From assembly GCA_013396525.1 (NCBI GenBank), contig VWYX01000740.1:1-64000 (forward strand): a stretch of DNA of 64,000 bases, in the 5' to 3' direction. Origin of the DNA: Chaetorhynchus papuensis. Its lineage: Eukaryota; Chordata; Aves; Passeriformes; Rhipiduridae. Both the position numbers and the translations under genes were made by a program. This document shows positions 44,180 to 57,666 of this stretch, in pieces; the stretch's first letter is position 1, and each line of letters opens with the position of its first letter. The notes under the pieces are model-generated. The model was not told the DNA's origin, made no database searches, and worked only from the letters and a program-made list of their open reading frames with translations.

Positions 44180-44700
44180 TGAGACCCCACCTGTAGAGCT
44201 GCCTCCAGCCCTGGATCCAGCATGGGAAGGACATGGAGGTGCTGGAGAGAGTCCAGAGGAGGCACCAGGGTAATCAGAGGGATGGACCAGCTCTGCTGTG
44301 AGGAAAAGCTGGGAAAATTGGGATTGTTCAGCTTGGAGAAGATTTCAGGGTGACCTCATTGCGGCCTTCCAGGGCCTGAAGGGAGCTACAGGAAAGATGG
44401 AAAGAGACTGTTTACCAGAGTATGGAGTGACAGGACAAAGGGAAATGGCTCCAAACGGACAGAAAACAGGTTTAGATGAGATATTAGAAAGAAATTCTTC
44501 CCTGTGAAGGTGGTGAGGCCCTGGAACACATTACCCAGAGAAGCTGTGGCTGCCCCTGGATCCCTGGAAGTGTCCAAGGCGAGGTTGGACAGGGCTTGGA
44601 GCCACCTGAGATAGTGGAAGGTGTCCCTGCCCATGGCAGAGGGATTGAAGGGAGATGAGCTTTCAGATCACTTCCAGCCCAAACTCTTCTGGGATTCTGT
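44180..44700 (+). mobile_element. CR1 LINE 3' fragment, longest in the window
   Basis: It spans from GGTGAGACCCCACCTGTAGA through GCTTGGAGAAGATTTCAGGG, TGACCTCATTGCGGCCTTCC and CCCTGTGAAGGTGGTGAGGC to CCCAAACTCTTCTGGGATTC. Plus orientation, about 520 bp. Confidence 0.95.
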
Positions 44701-47155
44701 AAAAGCTGCAAGAGCTCATTGTCAGATAATGGGGTCTGAGAGTTTGGCTTCCATGTTTTGAATCCCAATGTCCCAGATTTTTCTTTTCGAACAACTTAGA
44801 TGTGAGTAGGTAAATAATGTTCAAATTCATACCGAGAACAAAAAATGTTCTGGAAACTAAGAGTACAGCAAGCCAAGAAGATGCCTTAAAATTCTTCTTT
44901 TTCCATGTCTCTCTGCTGCTGTTATGTCATAACCAAAACTCAGAAACCACAATCTAAGCTACATCATAGTATCCAGCACAGGTCATTCTTATCCATTATT
45001 GGCTCCACAACAGTTCGGAAATGAAATAAAAATAATATTCCCCTTTCCCTTCCCATAAATCAATGGTAGCTTCTCTTTAGGTTTTATTTTACATGTCAGA
45101 ATAAAACTTGAATGAGGCTCCAGGGTGCACAGAGTCCCAGGCAACATTTCAGTTTTATTAAAATTATTTGCATCTGTTAAGATGCATATGAAGATTACTT
45201 GATTCTTTTTTTTTCTCTTCTCAAAATACTTGGCACTCAACCAAAGTGATGGAATTTGGAGTTCTGACCCTTAAGACTCCTGTCAGCAAGCTGAGCATGT
45301 AATTTGCTTGGGGGTTATCATAGCTCTGAAAAGCCTGAGCTAGATTTAACCTGGTATTGTTTGAATCAGTTTGCAATCAAATTGAAAAACAAAAATAGAA
45401 TAATGGCTCATATTTTTTTAATGTAGGCATCTGAGATTTTTTTTTTTTTTTACATCAGCGTGGATCAGCACTGGTGGAACATTGGAGGGCTTTAAAGATT
45501 ATTTTATTTTTCATTTACCAAACAGGTTTGGTCAGAGATGTTGAAGATTTTTTGCTAGATACCTCTGAAAAGATAACGTTTGGCATTTACAGATCTCAGA
45601 GGGAGGCCTGAAGCTAAACAGAACTCTGTGTGCAGAGAAGATCTGTCTGTTCTCGGCAGGTAGATCTTGTCAAGGACCTGGAGGTTCAGCTCAGGTGACT
45701 CCTCAGAAGTTGATTATTCGGGTTTGAAACTTAAATGTTCTGGAAATCAGCCCGGAACTTGCATCTTTTAAGGACAAAACAAAACAAATCAAAACTTTCT
45801 GGAAGTTACTTCTGAGGTGATTGCTGTGTTCTGTGAATTTAAAATAGAACAAAGCTGGCTTAATTGTGTTGACTGGGTCTGAAATACCACGAATCCTACG
45901 CCTTCCGCATAATCCTGGCAGGTTGGTGCTCTGTCCTGGCCAAATCTTAGTTGTACCAAATAAGGAAAACATGTAAGAAAATGTTATTTCATGGAATTAG
46001 TCAATTTTTCACTTGTCAGGAAAGCCACAGATGAAAACTGAAATGGATTTTCGTTTGTTCAAAAGTAGATTATCATCAAAAGAACAGAGAAGAAAGAAAA
46101 GTCTGTTTTTCCCTAGAACTGAATCTATAACTTGCGAATAAACCTTTAACAACATTTCAATTTATGTTGAGCTGATTCAATTTCTACGCTCAAATTTTGT
46201 GCAATATTTAGCTATGAAAGAGAGAGAGTGTCAAAGGGGGAGATAAATTGACAGACAAACCACAGACTCTGCCTAGAAGTGCAGAATGTGCCTTGTGATT
46301 TCTGTCAAAGGTGTTTATGAGACCATGTTACGTGCAGGTAATTGGAAGAATCTGCCACTAAATTCACTAGACGACTAAATTAAGAATTCTGAGCATTTCG
46401 TCTGGGTTTCAGGGAAAATGTTCTTTTAGACAGAGTAGAAATAATATGTAAAGAAAATGAAACAGGAAAAGCAGAGCAGATTGTAAATGAGAAATGTAGC
46501 CCAACAGAACTCCAGCAAAGAGTGCTGCAAGCAAACCTTCAGCCAGACTGCCTCTGACAAAACACTTTCCCAACTGCTCCCAGCTATGTGCTTTTCTGCC
46601 AAGGCACATGAAGCAGTTCATTATGAAGAAATGCCTTTATCTATTGGCCCGGAGTTGGGAATGTAGGTGGGGTCACACCACTGTGTCCCACACAAGGGGC
46701 CAAGCCCCCAGGAGAGGTGAGGTTCAGGCTGTGTGGTTGCCCCTTCTTGTTCCCTGTTGAGCCTTTCGTGGTCAAACCTGCCACCTTGGCCTCTCCTTGT
46801 CTTTTTCCCTTTGGAAGTCACCTCCAGCTATGTCTGTCCTGCAACCCAATCTGCTTTCCTGGTTCCACGCCTCACACTACATAACAACATTTCATCAAAA
46901 CATTTCTAATTAATATGTGCTGGATTTGGTCCCACCTTGGAGAAAAAGTCCAACTGATTTGGGTGGGAGGAGGATCAATCTTTGTTGTGTTCTTTTCGGT
47001 TAGGAATGTACCAAGATCCTGTGAAGACTAATCAAATAAAGGGATTTGTCTCTGACAGCCTCTCTGTCTCTCCTGAGTCTTTAGGAGGCTGTTCAGTTCA
47101 TTAAAAGCACCTTGGAAAATGTTGCTCTTGGAGACGGCAAGAGGCGCAAACATGA
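44701..47155. other. Intergenic, nothing recognised
   Basis: A T-run near 45429-45451 is present; otherwise unique AT-rich sequence. Confidence 0.6.
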
Positions 47156-47437
47156 TTAGCTGCAGATGAGCAATTTCTTTTTAAAGATCAGGAAATTAGA
47201 ATCCAAGGTTTGGAAGACTTTTCTGCTCTGTGGCACCAGCAGTTCCTTCTCACTGCACTTGGGAAGGATTATCTGAGTGATGATTCTTTCCTCGCTGCGT
47301 GTTTCGAAGTGCACCACATCCAAGCCAAGCAATGCACACCAGCACTGCTCTGTCAAGAGAGTCATGTTCTCTAATGGCATTTCCCCCTCATGAACTGATG
47401 TAAAATATTCTGCTGGAAGCACATATTTCCAGGGCTG
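47156..47437 (-). other. Exon-like open frame of unknown origin
   Basis: On the minus strand a strong-looking acceptor (TTTTTTGCTTGGTTTTCCAG) is followed at 47437 by an open frame of about 93 codons ending in TAA. The frame begins PWKYVLPAEYF, contains GLDVVHFETRSEERIITQ, and ends LLICS. Amino-acid and third-position use look protein-like and three CpGs cluster in the ETRSEE stretch. I do not recognise a family, no partner exon was found, and chance ORFs of this length are common in 64 kb, so a real gene is possible but unproven. Confidence 0.2.
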
Positions 47438-50400
47438 GAAAACCAAGCAAAAAATGGCTGGGAGTGAACCAGAGCATGTGCTGGATTTTGTAGGGGCTGC
47501 CTGCTGCCTTCAAGTTGGTATTTTCCTTCTGGGAGGTGCTCACAACCAGTGATTTTGAGTTAGCAGCAGCCAAACCAAAAACAAAATTGGAGAAATCCTA
47601 TTTTCTCTTTCTTTTCTAGTAATACCACCAGGTCCAAATCAACCTTCTGTCTTTTTGTCTCAGGCATTTTACACTTAAGCTGGGTTTATGCTGTTAAAGA
47701 TGACCAGGGCCGGTCCTGAAATCTTTAGTAGTGATCTACTCCCTGAAACATTTTCACTCCATGCCATTTTTCTCTTTCCCAGAAAATGCTCAGAGATGGT
47801 TCAGATTCTACCACGGGTCAGAGCCTGTTCCCAGGAGGAGGTGTGGGTGAGGCCACTCTTTTTTTTTTTTTCTCACATGGACAAAATTTAGCCATATGGC
47901 CATAAGATGAATCACACCGCTTGCCTTCAGGGCCGAGGAACAGGTCCTGGACTGTTTTTCCTGCTTGTGTTGATGTATCCTTTTGTAATCAGAGAAAGGG
48001 CTTGTCTTTTAATACTTGCAATCTCAACAGAAAAGAAAATCAAAAGGGAAAAATAGAAGAAATATTATTTTCCAGATGGTACAGAGAGATTAAAGACATG
48101 TTTGCTTAGTGCAACGGAGCATTGTACAGATGTCCTCGAGCTAGTGCTGACCTGTGGTTGATACACGCTCACCACAATGATGAATAGAATATCTTTGTTG
48201 GCCCGACAAACTTTAGAAGCCAGCTCAAATTCCATATAGACCAAAGACCACTGAGAAAACAGTCAATAAAGTAGCAAAAAGACACTTAAGAGGAGACATA
48301 AAAGGAGTGGACTTTATTATAATCCTTGTGTGGCATCTGGAGTATGACTCCAGCAGGTTTGGTTCCATGCAAAACCTCAATTGCTGAGCAGTTGCCGGTG
48401 CCATTTTCTGGTGGCATTTCCCTGCCTTGGAGCTGCAACTCCCTTCAATTTTTCACAGAAGGATCATCAGGCCGCAGCAGTGCCTGTGATGTTCATTCAA
48501 CCCCTTCCTTTTTTATCTCCGAGAATTATAAGTTTTTTCACCCTTTTAGAGTTCTGAAAGAGGAGTCTTGATGGAACTGCAACATAAACTCTTTAATATG
48601 AAAACTACATATTTATGCTCATCATGGGCCAGTCCACCCCTTCTGCAGAAAGACACCTCCAATCAAAGTGTACTGAAACATCCCAGCTCAGCCTCCCTTT
48701 GCTGTGGGTGGATGAGCTGGGGGTTTATGACTTCATCATGCATTAATTTTAATGCCAACCATATTTAGTTGATTTTTGCCCCTTTGCCTTAACCACTGGT
48801 AATTTTCCCTAAAAACCTTCTGGCTGAAGATTTATTCTATATCTCGACTGTCCACCCAGTGAAATACTTGTGACTAAATTTGTCCACCTTTTAAGTTGTT
48901 TTTAAATTGCCTTTAGCGTGTGATGTTTCCTTATCTTGGACAAGAGAGAGGAAAAAGGAAGGAGGCTATTTCTGCCATCTCTTTCCTCCCGCAAGAAACC
49001 CTCCTCCCCCTTCCCTTCTCCCTGCCTTCCAAAGCTTTTGTTCATTTAAAATTAGCCCTTTGAGGTGTTCTTGGGAAAATCAGGCTGAGCACAGTGAGCA
49101 ACTCCCTGTGGGGAAGTTTGTTGCAGTAAACACAGGGCAGAATCTCAGTGAGTCACCTGGCTGGCGTCCCCCCACTGCAGGAGGGACAGGGCAGTAGGAA
49201 ACCCATAAAGAAATATGCCACCACCACCAGGGATACCTCAGTAAAACCATTTCCCATCCCATCCAGGCATCCTACCAGCAATTCCCTTCAAGCGTCAATC
49301 CACTGAGTAATTAGCGGGCACTGGATGCTTGGCTCTGATCTCATTGCCATTGTTTGACCAAAGGAAGGATTCAAAACAAGGCTTGGGGCCAAAAATAAGG
49401 TCTGGAATGCTTTTAAAATTCAGGTTGTCTTGCCCCCATGCCTTTTTTTTTTTTCCTAATTTCCCTTGCAGCTTAATTTTAGTGACACCCACTGGCCAAG
49501 GCTCAACTGTAATGAATGCCTGGTAGCCCTGGCTGGCTTGGAGAGAAGGTGTTGGCCTGCAGTGCATCAGAGCAGTCTGATCTATCTGTCTGCCCACACC
49601 TGCTGCTCAGCTCAGCCACCCAGAAATGCTTGGGAGCGCTGTTGCTTCCAAAAATCCCTCTGCTACAGCTTTTCCCAATAAAGGCGTTGCGGGAGGGATG
49701 CAGCAAACAAATTATCCTTTGTCAGCCTTTGATGAAAAAAAGAAAGCACGTGGGATGTTTTATTCAAACCACCTGTCAGGATCTTTCACAGAAGCTGCGT
49801 GAAACGGGAAGGAGAAGAATACAGAAAATGACCTTTCTTGGCATCTCCATTATCTGTTTTGCTGCTCTGAAGTGGAACATGTGGATGGAGGGTTTGTTTT
49901 GCAGGAGAGGGAGGATGACAAATGCTAGCAGCCTGTTACAGGGGCTCTGCTGGGTGGAAGGTTTATAGCAGCTTCTGACAGCTTTGAGGACAGAGGGAAA
50001 GGGCTTTATTTGATATTTAAGTGGTACCTGGGCAGCTTGGACGATAAATTTCTTTCCCATGATAAACTTGATTTTCTCTACATGTAGATCAAACTTCAGG
50101 TTCTAGGAATCCCAAACCTCACCTAACACTGCAGTTATGTAGCTCTTCACTGCTTGCCTTTTAACACAGATAACTTAAAGCTTCCTTACATTAATAAAAC
50201 CTTGTTTTCAGCGAGTAAATGGGAATTTATCTCCAAAGTCTTGCTGTGCATTCTAAATAAGGCACATATGGTACCATGGCACGTATTTATCACCTGTTTT
50301 CAGCTCCTACCTTCAACCAAGCCAGCTCTTGTTCTGGAGGTGGAGCAGCCAGGGCAGGACAGATCTCAGCATGGGGGAATTGCTCTGCCAAGGGGTGTTT

Positions 50401-52494
50401 TGGTCTGGTCCATCAGACACTGACCCCACAGGGCTGGCATTCACTGCTCACAGCAAACAAGGGCTGAGAACAGGACATGGCTTTGATAGGCTGGATAAAT
50501 GGGTGGACTGTTCCTGAGCAAGTGCCCGTTCCTGTGACACTGGACGTTTACAGTTCGTGGTGGAAATGGGTATGTGTTTGCTGCCCCACCAAACAGAGAG
50601 CCTTTCTTCAGCTAAAGCTGGATATTTTATTGATCTGTTAGGGTTTTGTGGTTTTATGGCATGGACACGGTTATCTCGAAGGTAAAGAAACACCGAATCA
50701 ATGGTAGGTCTGATATTTCATCCAAAACAGAGCAATGGCACAGAACCAGGACATTTCATATTACATTTTCATCTTCTGTTTTAGTAGACTTATTTTAAAT
50801 TTACATTTTAAAACCATCTCTAAGTTCATTTTCAAAAAAAATACCCTCAAAGACACAAAGGAAGCATGTATCACCTGTCAGAAGTATAATAACAGTGTTT
50901 TCAAAGAATAGTGTTTTCAAATCAAAGATTTTATGAAAATGAATAAATATCAGAGCTCAGCAGTGATGCATGTGTACACCACCGGGAAACTATTTCCTGA
51001 TTTAATATTTTTATAATTCGTTCATTTTTAATGAATTTTTTCATTAAAAAAATGAATTTTGCAGCTGTAACGTTTCAGAACATTGATCAAAGCCATGGCT
51101 GAGTGAAAGAATAACAAAGAAATAAAGGACAGCAAATTGTTGCCTTGAAGTAAAACACAAAAACAAACAGGGGAACTAATATAAAGAAGAAAACCAAAAG
51201 GCTTCATAGTCTGAGACCTTGCAGTGATGAGGATGAACTGATGTGTCACTCTTGCTTGGGTTTGAGTGACCTCTGTAGAGTTCTATATTAATGTGTATTT
51301 ATATTTATAGAACACATATAGATGTTCTATATAAATTCAGACAGAGTAAATAAACGCAGAACTGAACTGTCTATGGCTGAATTCCACCAGATTTCCATTG
51401 TGGTGACTAAGAGAAGGTGGACTTTTATCCAAGAGAAAATTTCATCTACCTTAAAAGAATTCTGCTTCTCCTTCCTGTATCTGGTGGGAGGAGGAGAAGT
51501 CATATATCAGTATTTCTTCTGCCTCAAAGATTTTACACAGAAGAGCTGTTTGTGGCTCTTATTCTGATGATCTTGATATCATGCAAGGTAAATATTAAGA
51601 CTGTTTAGAAATTTTTAAAGGGAAGTTTTCTCAGCATTTGAAACTTTTGCCTTCCTGAGCACCGAAATTTAATGTCCATTGATTTTGCTGCCCAGAACAG
51701 TGCAGCCCTGTATAAGGTAATGGGAAATTCCCTTCATTTTATATTTGGAGATAAACAAAAAAGCAAAAAATAAGATTTCCCTGTTCTCACATTTTGCTTA
51801 GTATACAGTTTCTACAACCTTTTCCTTTCAGGAGCAGACCAGTAGATAAAACTTTTTCCTTAATATCCCCAATTTCCTCTTGTATTCTGGTCTCTCCTGA
51901 GTCATGGCCCTGTACTGACTAATTGAACAGGATGAACGTTGTGCCTTTGAGGTTCAAGACAACACACAGACAGGTTCCGTTGTTATCTACGTGGGAAAGA
52001 TGAAGTTGAGGGCTGTCATTGGATTCCCAGTGTTGTCACCAAACACTGGCAGGAGTCCTTGGAGGATTTGGAAGTTGGTGTTCATAGCTGGTCTCTGGTG
52101 TGAGCTTGTTGACCTCAGAGTGAGCACCTTTCTTGGGTAATTCTCTTTCCTGGGTTGTGAGCAGCCCTGCTGAGCTCTCTGACACCTCTTTGCTCCATCC
52201 TGCCTCGCTGGTTTGTGTATCTTGGACATCTTTCCAGGCTAAGCAGTGGATGTGTGATAGTTCAATGAACTGTAAACCACCCACTTAGATCACCTTCTGT
52301 ATGCCCTGAAATGAATTCCACACTTGCCTTCAACAATTTCAGTATTTTTTTCCTGAGGAGAGTAAAGAATTTAACCAGGTTAGAGAGGATGACACCTTAT
52401 CCAGCAATGTCCAGCAAAGACTTCATTTTGAAGTTAAGTAAATACAGGTGCGCGCTGGAGCTGGTTGCAACAATACATTATTACAGAAAAATAA
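47438..52494. other. Intergenic, nothing firmly recognised
   Basis: No supported gene, RNA or mobile element. A 9-bp inverted repeat lies at 51306-51331. A plus-strand ORF of 150 codons (49516-49968) is unremarkable. Confidence 0.55.
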
Positions 52495-52576
52495 AACATC
52501 CTGAGTTTGAAGGGACTCATCAGGGTCATTGAATCCAGCTCCTGGCCCTGCACAGGCACCCCAAGAATCCCACCCT
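52495..52576 (-). mobile_element. CR1 LINE, 3' half of a copy split by an LTR
   Basis: The minus strand reads AGGGTGGGATTCTTGGGG, CCTGTGCAGGGCCAGGAGCT and CCCTTCAAACTCAGGATG, the last part of a CR1. It continues the piece at 53204-53340 across the inserted LTR; the bases CCCT at 52573-52576 are one copy of the target duplication. Confidence 0.88.
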
Positions 52577-53203
52577 TGATGCCTTTCTGTGCTGGGTCCT
52601 AAAGTCCTGGTCACAGTCTTGGATCATCGTTTTGGCCCCTCTATAGTTCGCCGGCAGAGAGAGGGGCAAAGCAAGATGTGTTTCAACCCAAGACTGCAAG
52701 TTTCAAGGTCTTTAGGGTCCCTTCATGGTCACCATCAACTGATGCCTTTTCCTGGTATTCTAGGTCTTAAAATCAAGAGGCGAACACGGTTAGAAGGGGA
52801 AAAAGGGATTTTACCTTGGTATTTATTTGAAGGATCCTTAGGTGCACCACGTCCAGGTCGAATGCACCCCAATGCACCCCGCAGTGCCCACCCACAATAG
52901 ATCTGGGATCACATTAGAGGTATTACTAATTAGCACATCTATCAAAGATTCCCCAAGGAGAGGCTGGAGTGAGCCCCCCTCCCCAAGGAACCTTCTCCTT
53001 CTATCTCAGTTTCCAAAATGTGTTCTGGAGAGGACCTTGGGCTCTGGGCACACTGATCCCTCACTACGAAGCTTCTAAAATGTTCAGTGTCCCAGCTTGA
53101 CAAACAAATCCAAGAATGTAGGCAAAAAGCACCAAGAATACAGAAATTGTAAAAAGGTATAACAGGGGTATAAAAGAAAAGGCAAAAAATCATCAAGGCA
53201 TCA
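52577..53203 (-). mobile_element. Class I-type solo LTR inserted in a CR1
   Basis: The plus strand begins TGATGCCTTTCTGTGC and ends ATCAAGGCATCA; it is flanked by CCCT at 52573-52576 and 53204-53207. Length is 627 bp and it reads as an LTR on the minus strand, with AATAAA (minus) at 52822-52827. Termini and the region around the poly(A) signal resemble the 441-bp LTR at 18794, so it is a related but longer subfamily. The first bases of the window are a second copy of it. Confidence 0.9.
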
Positions 53204-53340
53204 CCCTGGGCATGAGAGTGTTTTCCAAATGCTTCCTGAATCCAGACAGACTTGGAGCTGTGACCATTCCCTGGGGAGCCTGTTCAGTGCCCAACCACCC
53301 ACTGGGGGAAGAACCTTTTCCTGATATCCAACCTAAATCA
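53204..53340 (-). mobile_element. CR1 LINE, 5' half of the split copy
   Basis: The minus strand reads TTTAGGTTGGATATCAGGAA, GGTTCTTCCCCCAGTGGGTG, CTCCCCAGGGAATGGTCACA and CTCTCATGCCCAGGG. The CR1 then stops at the LTR and resumes at 52576. Confidence 0.88.
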
Positions 53341-54991
53341 AAATTTCTATTTATCTCCATCCAAAAAGGACACCTAGGCAAGAGGGACTCAGTGTTTAGA
53401 GGGACCCTAGGTCTGCCATCCCCATGCACACCTGGGATGCTGGGAACACTTTTTGTTAAAGGGAAGAAGCAAGTACCACCCCTTTGCCTCTATCATGAAT
53501 CTCCAGGACTCTGCACTATCCCCGAAGGAACGAGTGGGGGAAAGAAAATAAAACAGAAAAAGTCCAGGGCATTCCCAGGAGCATCTTGAGGACTGTCAGG
53601 AAAAACCACATGGGACACAAACTCAAGCTGTTTAGCTACAAGCAATACTTGTTGCTTTCTTTTTTGGAAAATCATTACAGATGTTCAAGCAAATTGAAGA
53701 AAATTTAGTAAGAGCTTGTGAAACGAAGTCATGTCTTCCGTTCCGAAGCTTGTTTGCTTTTTTCCCTGAGCCCCAGAGAGGATTTTGAAATGCTTTAAAT
53801 TGTTTATTTTGACTTAAGTCAAGATTAATTAAGTTTTCCTTGGATACAGCTGGGCATGCCCAGAAACAATTGGATGAGCATGAGATAAAAGTGTACATGG
53901 AAGGTAAGAAGTCTAACTTTTCATATAATTCATAAATCCCAAGGCAGATGATTCCCGATTTCAATATTGACTTGAGAATTATTAAAGGAATAGGGAACTT
54001 TTTGTTCTCTTGATGCTTTTTAAGCCTTTCTTTGCAAATAATTTCCTGAAAAAAAATAGTAGAAACTGATACTGTCCCATGAATTCCAGAGAAGTTAGCA
54101 AGTTCGATAGCTGCAAGGATAGGTGGATTTTAAAGCTAAAAGAGACTGTTTTAATCATGTGGTTTGAAGACTTCCTAACCCAGCCCAGCATATCTAAGCC
54201 AGTAATTTCTGTGGTGAGTTTAGTAACATCTGGTTGAGATAACCCAAGTGTTTCTTAACTGGGTTTCATAAGACACCTCTTCATCTCAGCCCTCACCTCT
54301 TATCAGTACATGTTATTCCATGAAATATTCCTGTTTTATCAGTAGAATAATGGAAGGAATTTTCAGGGGTGTCCCAGAGAGGGAAGCCCCTGAATTTCAG
54401 CCGACAGAGACTTGAGGACCTTCAATGTAGGTTTAAAAAGGGCGTCTCCACAATCCTGGGGATGAGGAGGTGGATAATGAGCAAGAACTCCTCTTAAGCC
54501 TTTGAAATTTGCCCAGGGTGCTCATTTTTCATCCCCTGGAAAACCTAAAGTTGCTAGGAATATCCTGCAAAGCAGGAATGGTTCGTTCCGAGATGTTCAA
54601 CACTTTTCTCCCTCTGTTTTCTCCACATTATCAGCACGCTGGCTTTGGTTTCAAACCCGAATTAATCACTTTGCAGGCGAGCAGGCTGGCTCTAGAAGTT
54701 TGCAGTGTTTTCTTCAGAGGGTGGGTTTATTTTGGAGGTCAAGGGAAGAGTTGCCAAGCAGCTGCCAGAGCTGATGGATAGAAGGCAATTGCAGGAATGT
54801 CCAGAAATGTTTCATTGTTCTTTAGCTGTTTAAACAAATGGATGCAGGATGAACTCCAGGTTGTGCTGGGTGTGGGCGTTGGCCAAAAGAGGAGTTTGCA
54901 AATATAAGTGTATTTTTAAATTTTTTTTTAGGAATTATGTTGTTGTTTCCACTGTTTCTGCATTTCTGTGGAGTTCTAGAATATAATTACT

Positions 54992-55017
54992 TTTTGTTGT
55001 TGTTGTTGTTGTTGTTG
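54992..55017. repeat. (GTT)n microsatellite
   Basis: About eight consecutive GTT units. Confidence 0.92.
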
Positions 55018-56023
55018 AAACAATGATTCGAATTCTGAAATTGGGTTGAGAAAGGATTTGTAAGAAGTTGAGACTTAACAGGCCTAAATTATTTCACTCT
55101 GTTATGGTGATTGCTGAAAGTGCTGCTGATACCACCAAAAAACCCTGACTATTTTTGTCAGAAAACAGTAACTCCACACAGTGGTGTCTTTATGTTAGAA
55201 GGTTAAATGGGCCAACACATCAGCACACACCATGAGGGCATTTCACATTCTGGGTTGAAGAAGTTTCATGCCAAACTGGTTCCTGGAAAAAATTCCCCTT
55301 CCAGGAGTTTGGTTGAATTGGAAAAGAAGTGAAAACAGAAGTTGCAAACCTGAAATTTCTCACATGCATAAACTGCATACTGAACACAAGTAGTCCCTCC
55401 GTTGTGCCCTGGGATTAATAAATTCAGGGATATTCATTTGCAGAATGAAGACAAATAATGATGACCAAGGATCACTGAAGTGCCTGGTATCTAAACAATA
55501 TATATATTACAAGAAAATGCTGTCAGCCCTCAAATTAGGCTTCAAAATCTGTCTAGAAACCAGCTGCTGCTGCTGAAAAGAACGATGTTGCACATCTGGA
55601 AAGTCAGAGAGCATTCAAGTGCCTAAAAATGGCAATCAGGTTGTGATTTAGCTCTAAATAAATGGTAAAAAATTCCTTTACCCCACTAAGGCAGCACCAA
55701 GCCTTTAGGCAGATTAATTAAATGTTGACAGTGGTACTGGAAGATTAAGGGATAATTTACCTATAGAGGATTTGCTGCTAATAATGGAAGCTGTTACCAG
55801 TTATTGGGTTTTATGGGTTGAGTATTGCCTAAGTGGGAGAGTGAGGCCCTCTGTAAGTGGAGTCGTTCCCTGCTATCTTCAAAGGTATTTGCAAACTTTC
55901 TCATGTGGTTTTGGAGTTGTTGCAAAGGAATGCAGTGACTCTGCAACCTGCAGTATGAAATATTATTCATCATTCTGACCTTTTGATGAGAGGGTTTTGG
56001 GTTTTGGGATGGTGTTTTTTGTT

Positions 56024-56043
56024 GGTTTTTTTTTTTTTTTTCT
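56024..56043. repeat. Poly-T tract
   Basis: A run of T after GTTGG, interrupted by one C shortly after. Confidence 0.85.
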
Positions 56044-57666
56044 TTTGGTCTGGCTTATTCTGTGGAAAAACGGAGATTAAAAATTCAGAGGAGGAAACAG
56101 TGAAGTGAAAAATGATGTTTTCTGAAATATTTGCTGTGTTAGAGACAAGAGTTTCTTCTCCACCTCATTTTTCGTGCTTCGGGGCCGCCCTGTTTTCTTG
56201 CATTGACTTGTTCTGAAAATATTTTGGTCACATTAAGCAGGCATGGAAAAATCAATTAAATAAGTCAGAATCAAGTCTTGTCATGGGGAATGTGCTCCTT
56301 GGAGTGTCTTACTTTTCAGTTATCATGTTTGCAGAACTATGTGCATCCCTCTGTAATCTCCATAATTCAGGGAACGGATATTGTGGGGAGGGAGATGTTC
56401 CTGTCACCTCATTTTAAGAACCAAAGTTTGACACAAAAATCAGGAGTTTAGGCTCCATGTACTTATTCAAATGAGAGGGATGTGTTTGGTGACAGCCTCT
56501 GGAGAAGCCTCTCTTTCAATCTAGGAGAAAAATCACATAACTGTGATCCTGTTCCCATAATAACCAGTCCTGAAGGACCATGGGACAGGGATTTGCAGCC
56601 CAGAAAAGGCAAAACCTGAAGAAAATGATTAATCTTTGCAAAGATGACAGCTTCCCAGGGAGGACAGTTTGTCCTGCTGGCATTGGCTTGGACCCAGTCT
56701 CTCTGAAGCAAAATTTCAGCCCCGAGTCAAAGATGTTACTTCTTGCAAGGGATGAGTAAAGAAATGCTGTCTCTGGAGTAAATCCTCGTGAGTGATACTC
56801 CAGGGCTGGTTAGGGAGGTTGTGTGCACTGTGAAACCTGGATTCTGGGCTGTATGGAGTGAAAGAATTTTTAGTGAGGAAAAGCTTTCCTTCCTCTGGTG
56901 TGTTCTTAATGCAACTGGTCCTGTGCCTGTGATGTCCCAAGAGCCTCAGGACTTTCCCTTCTTTCTGCTTCCTCTGGCAAAAATATTTTATCTCTCAAAT
57001 AACTTGTCTGTGTTTAGTTAGCAAGTAGAAGTGGCTTCCTTTGAGATTTATTCCCCTGCTTTGAGGCTGATCCCCTCCATATCTGCATCAGTGACCACTG
57101 CATTCCCACCTGGTCAGGGGACTGGTTTAACTTCCAGCGAAGCTAACAGGATCCATTTCGTAGCCTTCAGTGGCCAGCTTTGATTATCCTCTGAAGGCCA
57201 AAAGACAAACATAAATAAAAATGTTGATCTATAACATCATCAGCAGCACAGAGCGAAGCATCAGGAAGGCATTTATTTCACATTAAGGGTAAAACTGTCA
57301 GAGAAGCCAGAATCATTAAATCTGACAGAACATTAACAGACAGGAATGATTTGGAGGAGATTGTCAGGGAAATCCCAAGACTGAAATATAAATGATGTTG
57401 AAACAGTGCCTATTCAGTGATAAGTTAATGCTCAGAAAAACATCTGCACGGTTTTCTCAGACCAGTAAGTCCTGAAGCAATTCCATCTGAAATCACAGCT
57501 TCTTCTACCAAGACGTCTTTCATCTCATATCCATCCCACTCTTGGAATGGCTTTAATACACGCACAGAAAATATCTGGATCAACACCAGCAGGTGATTCA
57601 TAGGCAAAGCCCACGTGCAGAGGGTACACAAGTTTGTTTTCTTGGGCAAAGACACGGCCCTTGGCT

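Noticed and set aside
49516..49968. 150-codon plus-strand ORF, and similar ones at 9910-10356, 22566-22979 and 59263-59643
   Set aside because: No motif, no start context or splice support, and no relation to neighbours; chance ORFs of this size are expected in 64 kb.
52740..53203. LTR beginning at the TGATGCC word at 52740
   Set aside because: The flanks there do not match. Starting at 52577 gives a CCCT duplication on both sides and restores the interrupted CR1.
57425..57655. Minus-strand frame containing QIFSVRVLKPFQEWDGYEMK
   Set aside because: It looks mildly protein-like but has no recognised family, no clear splice signals and no partner exon.
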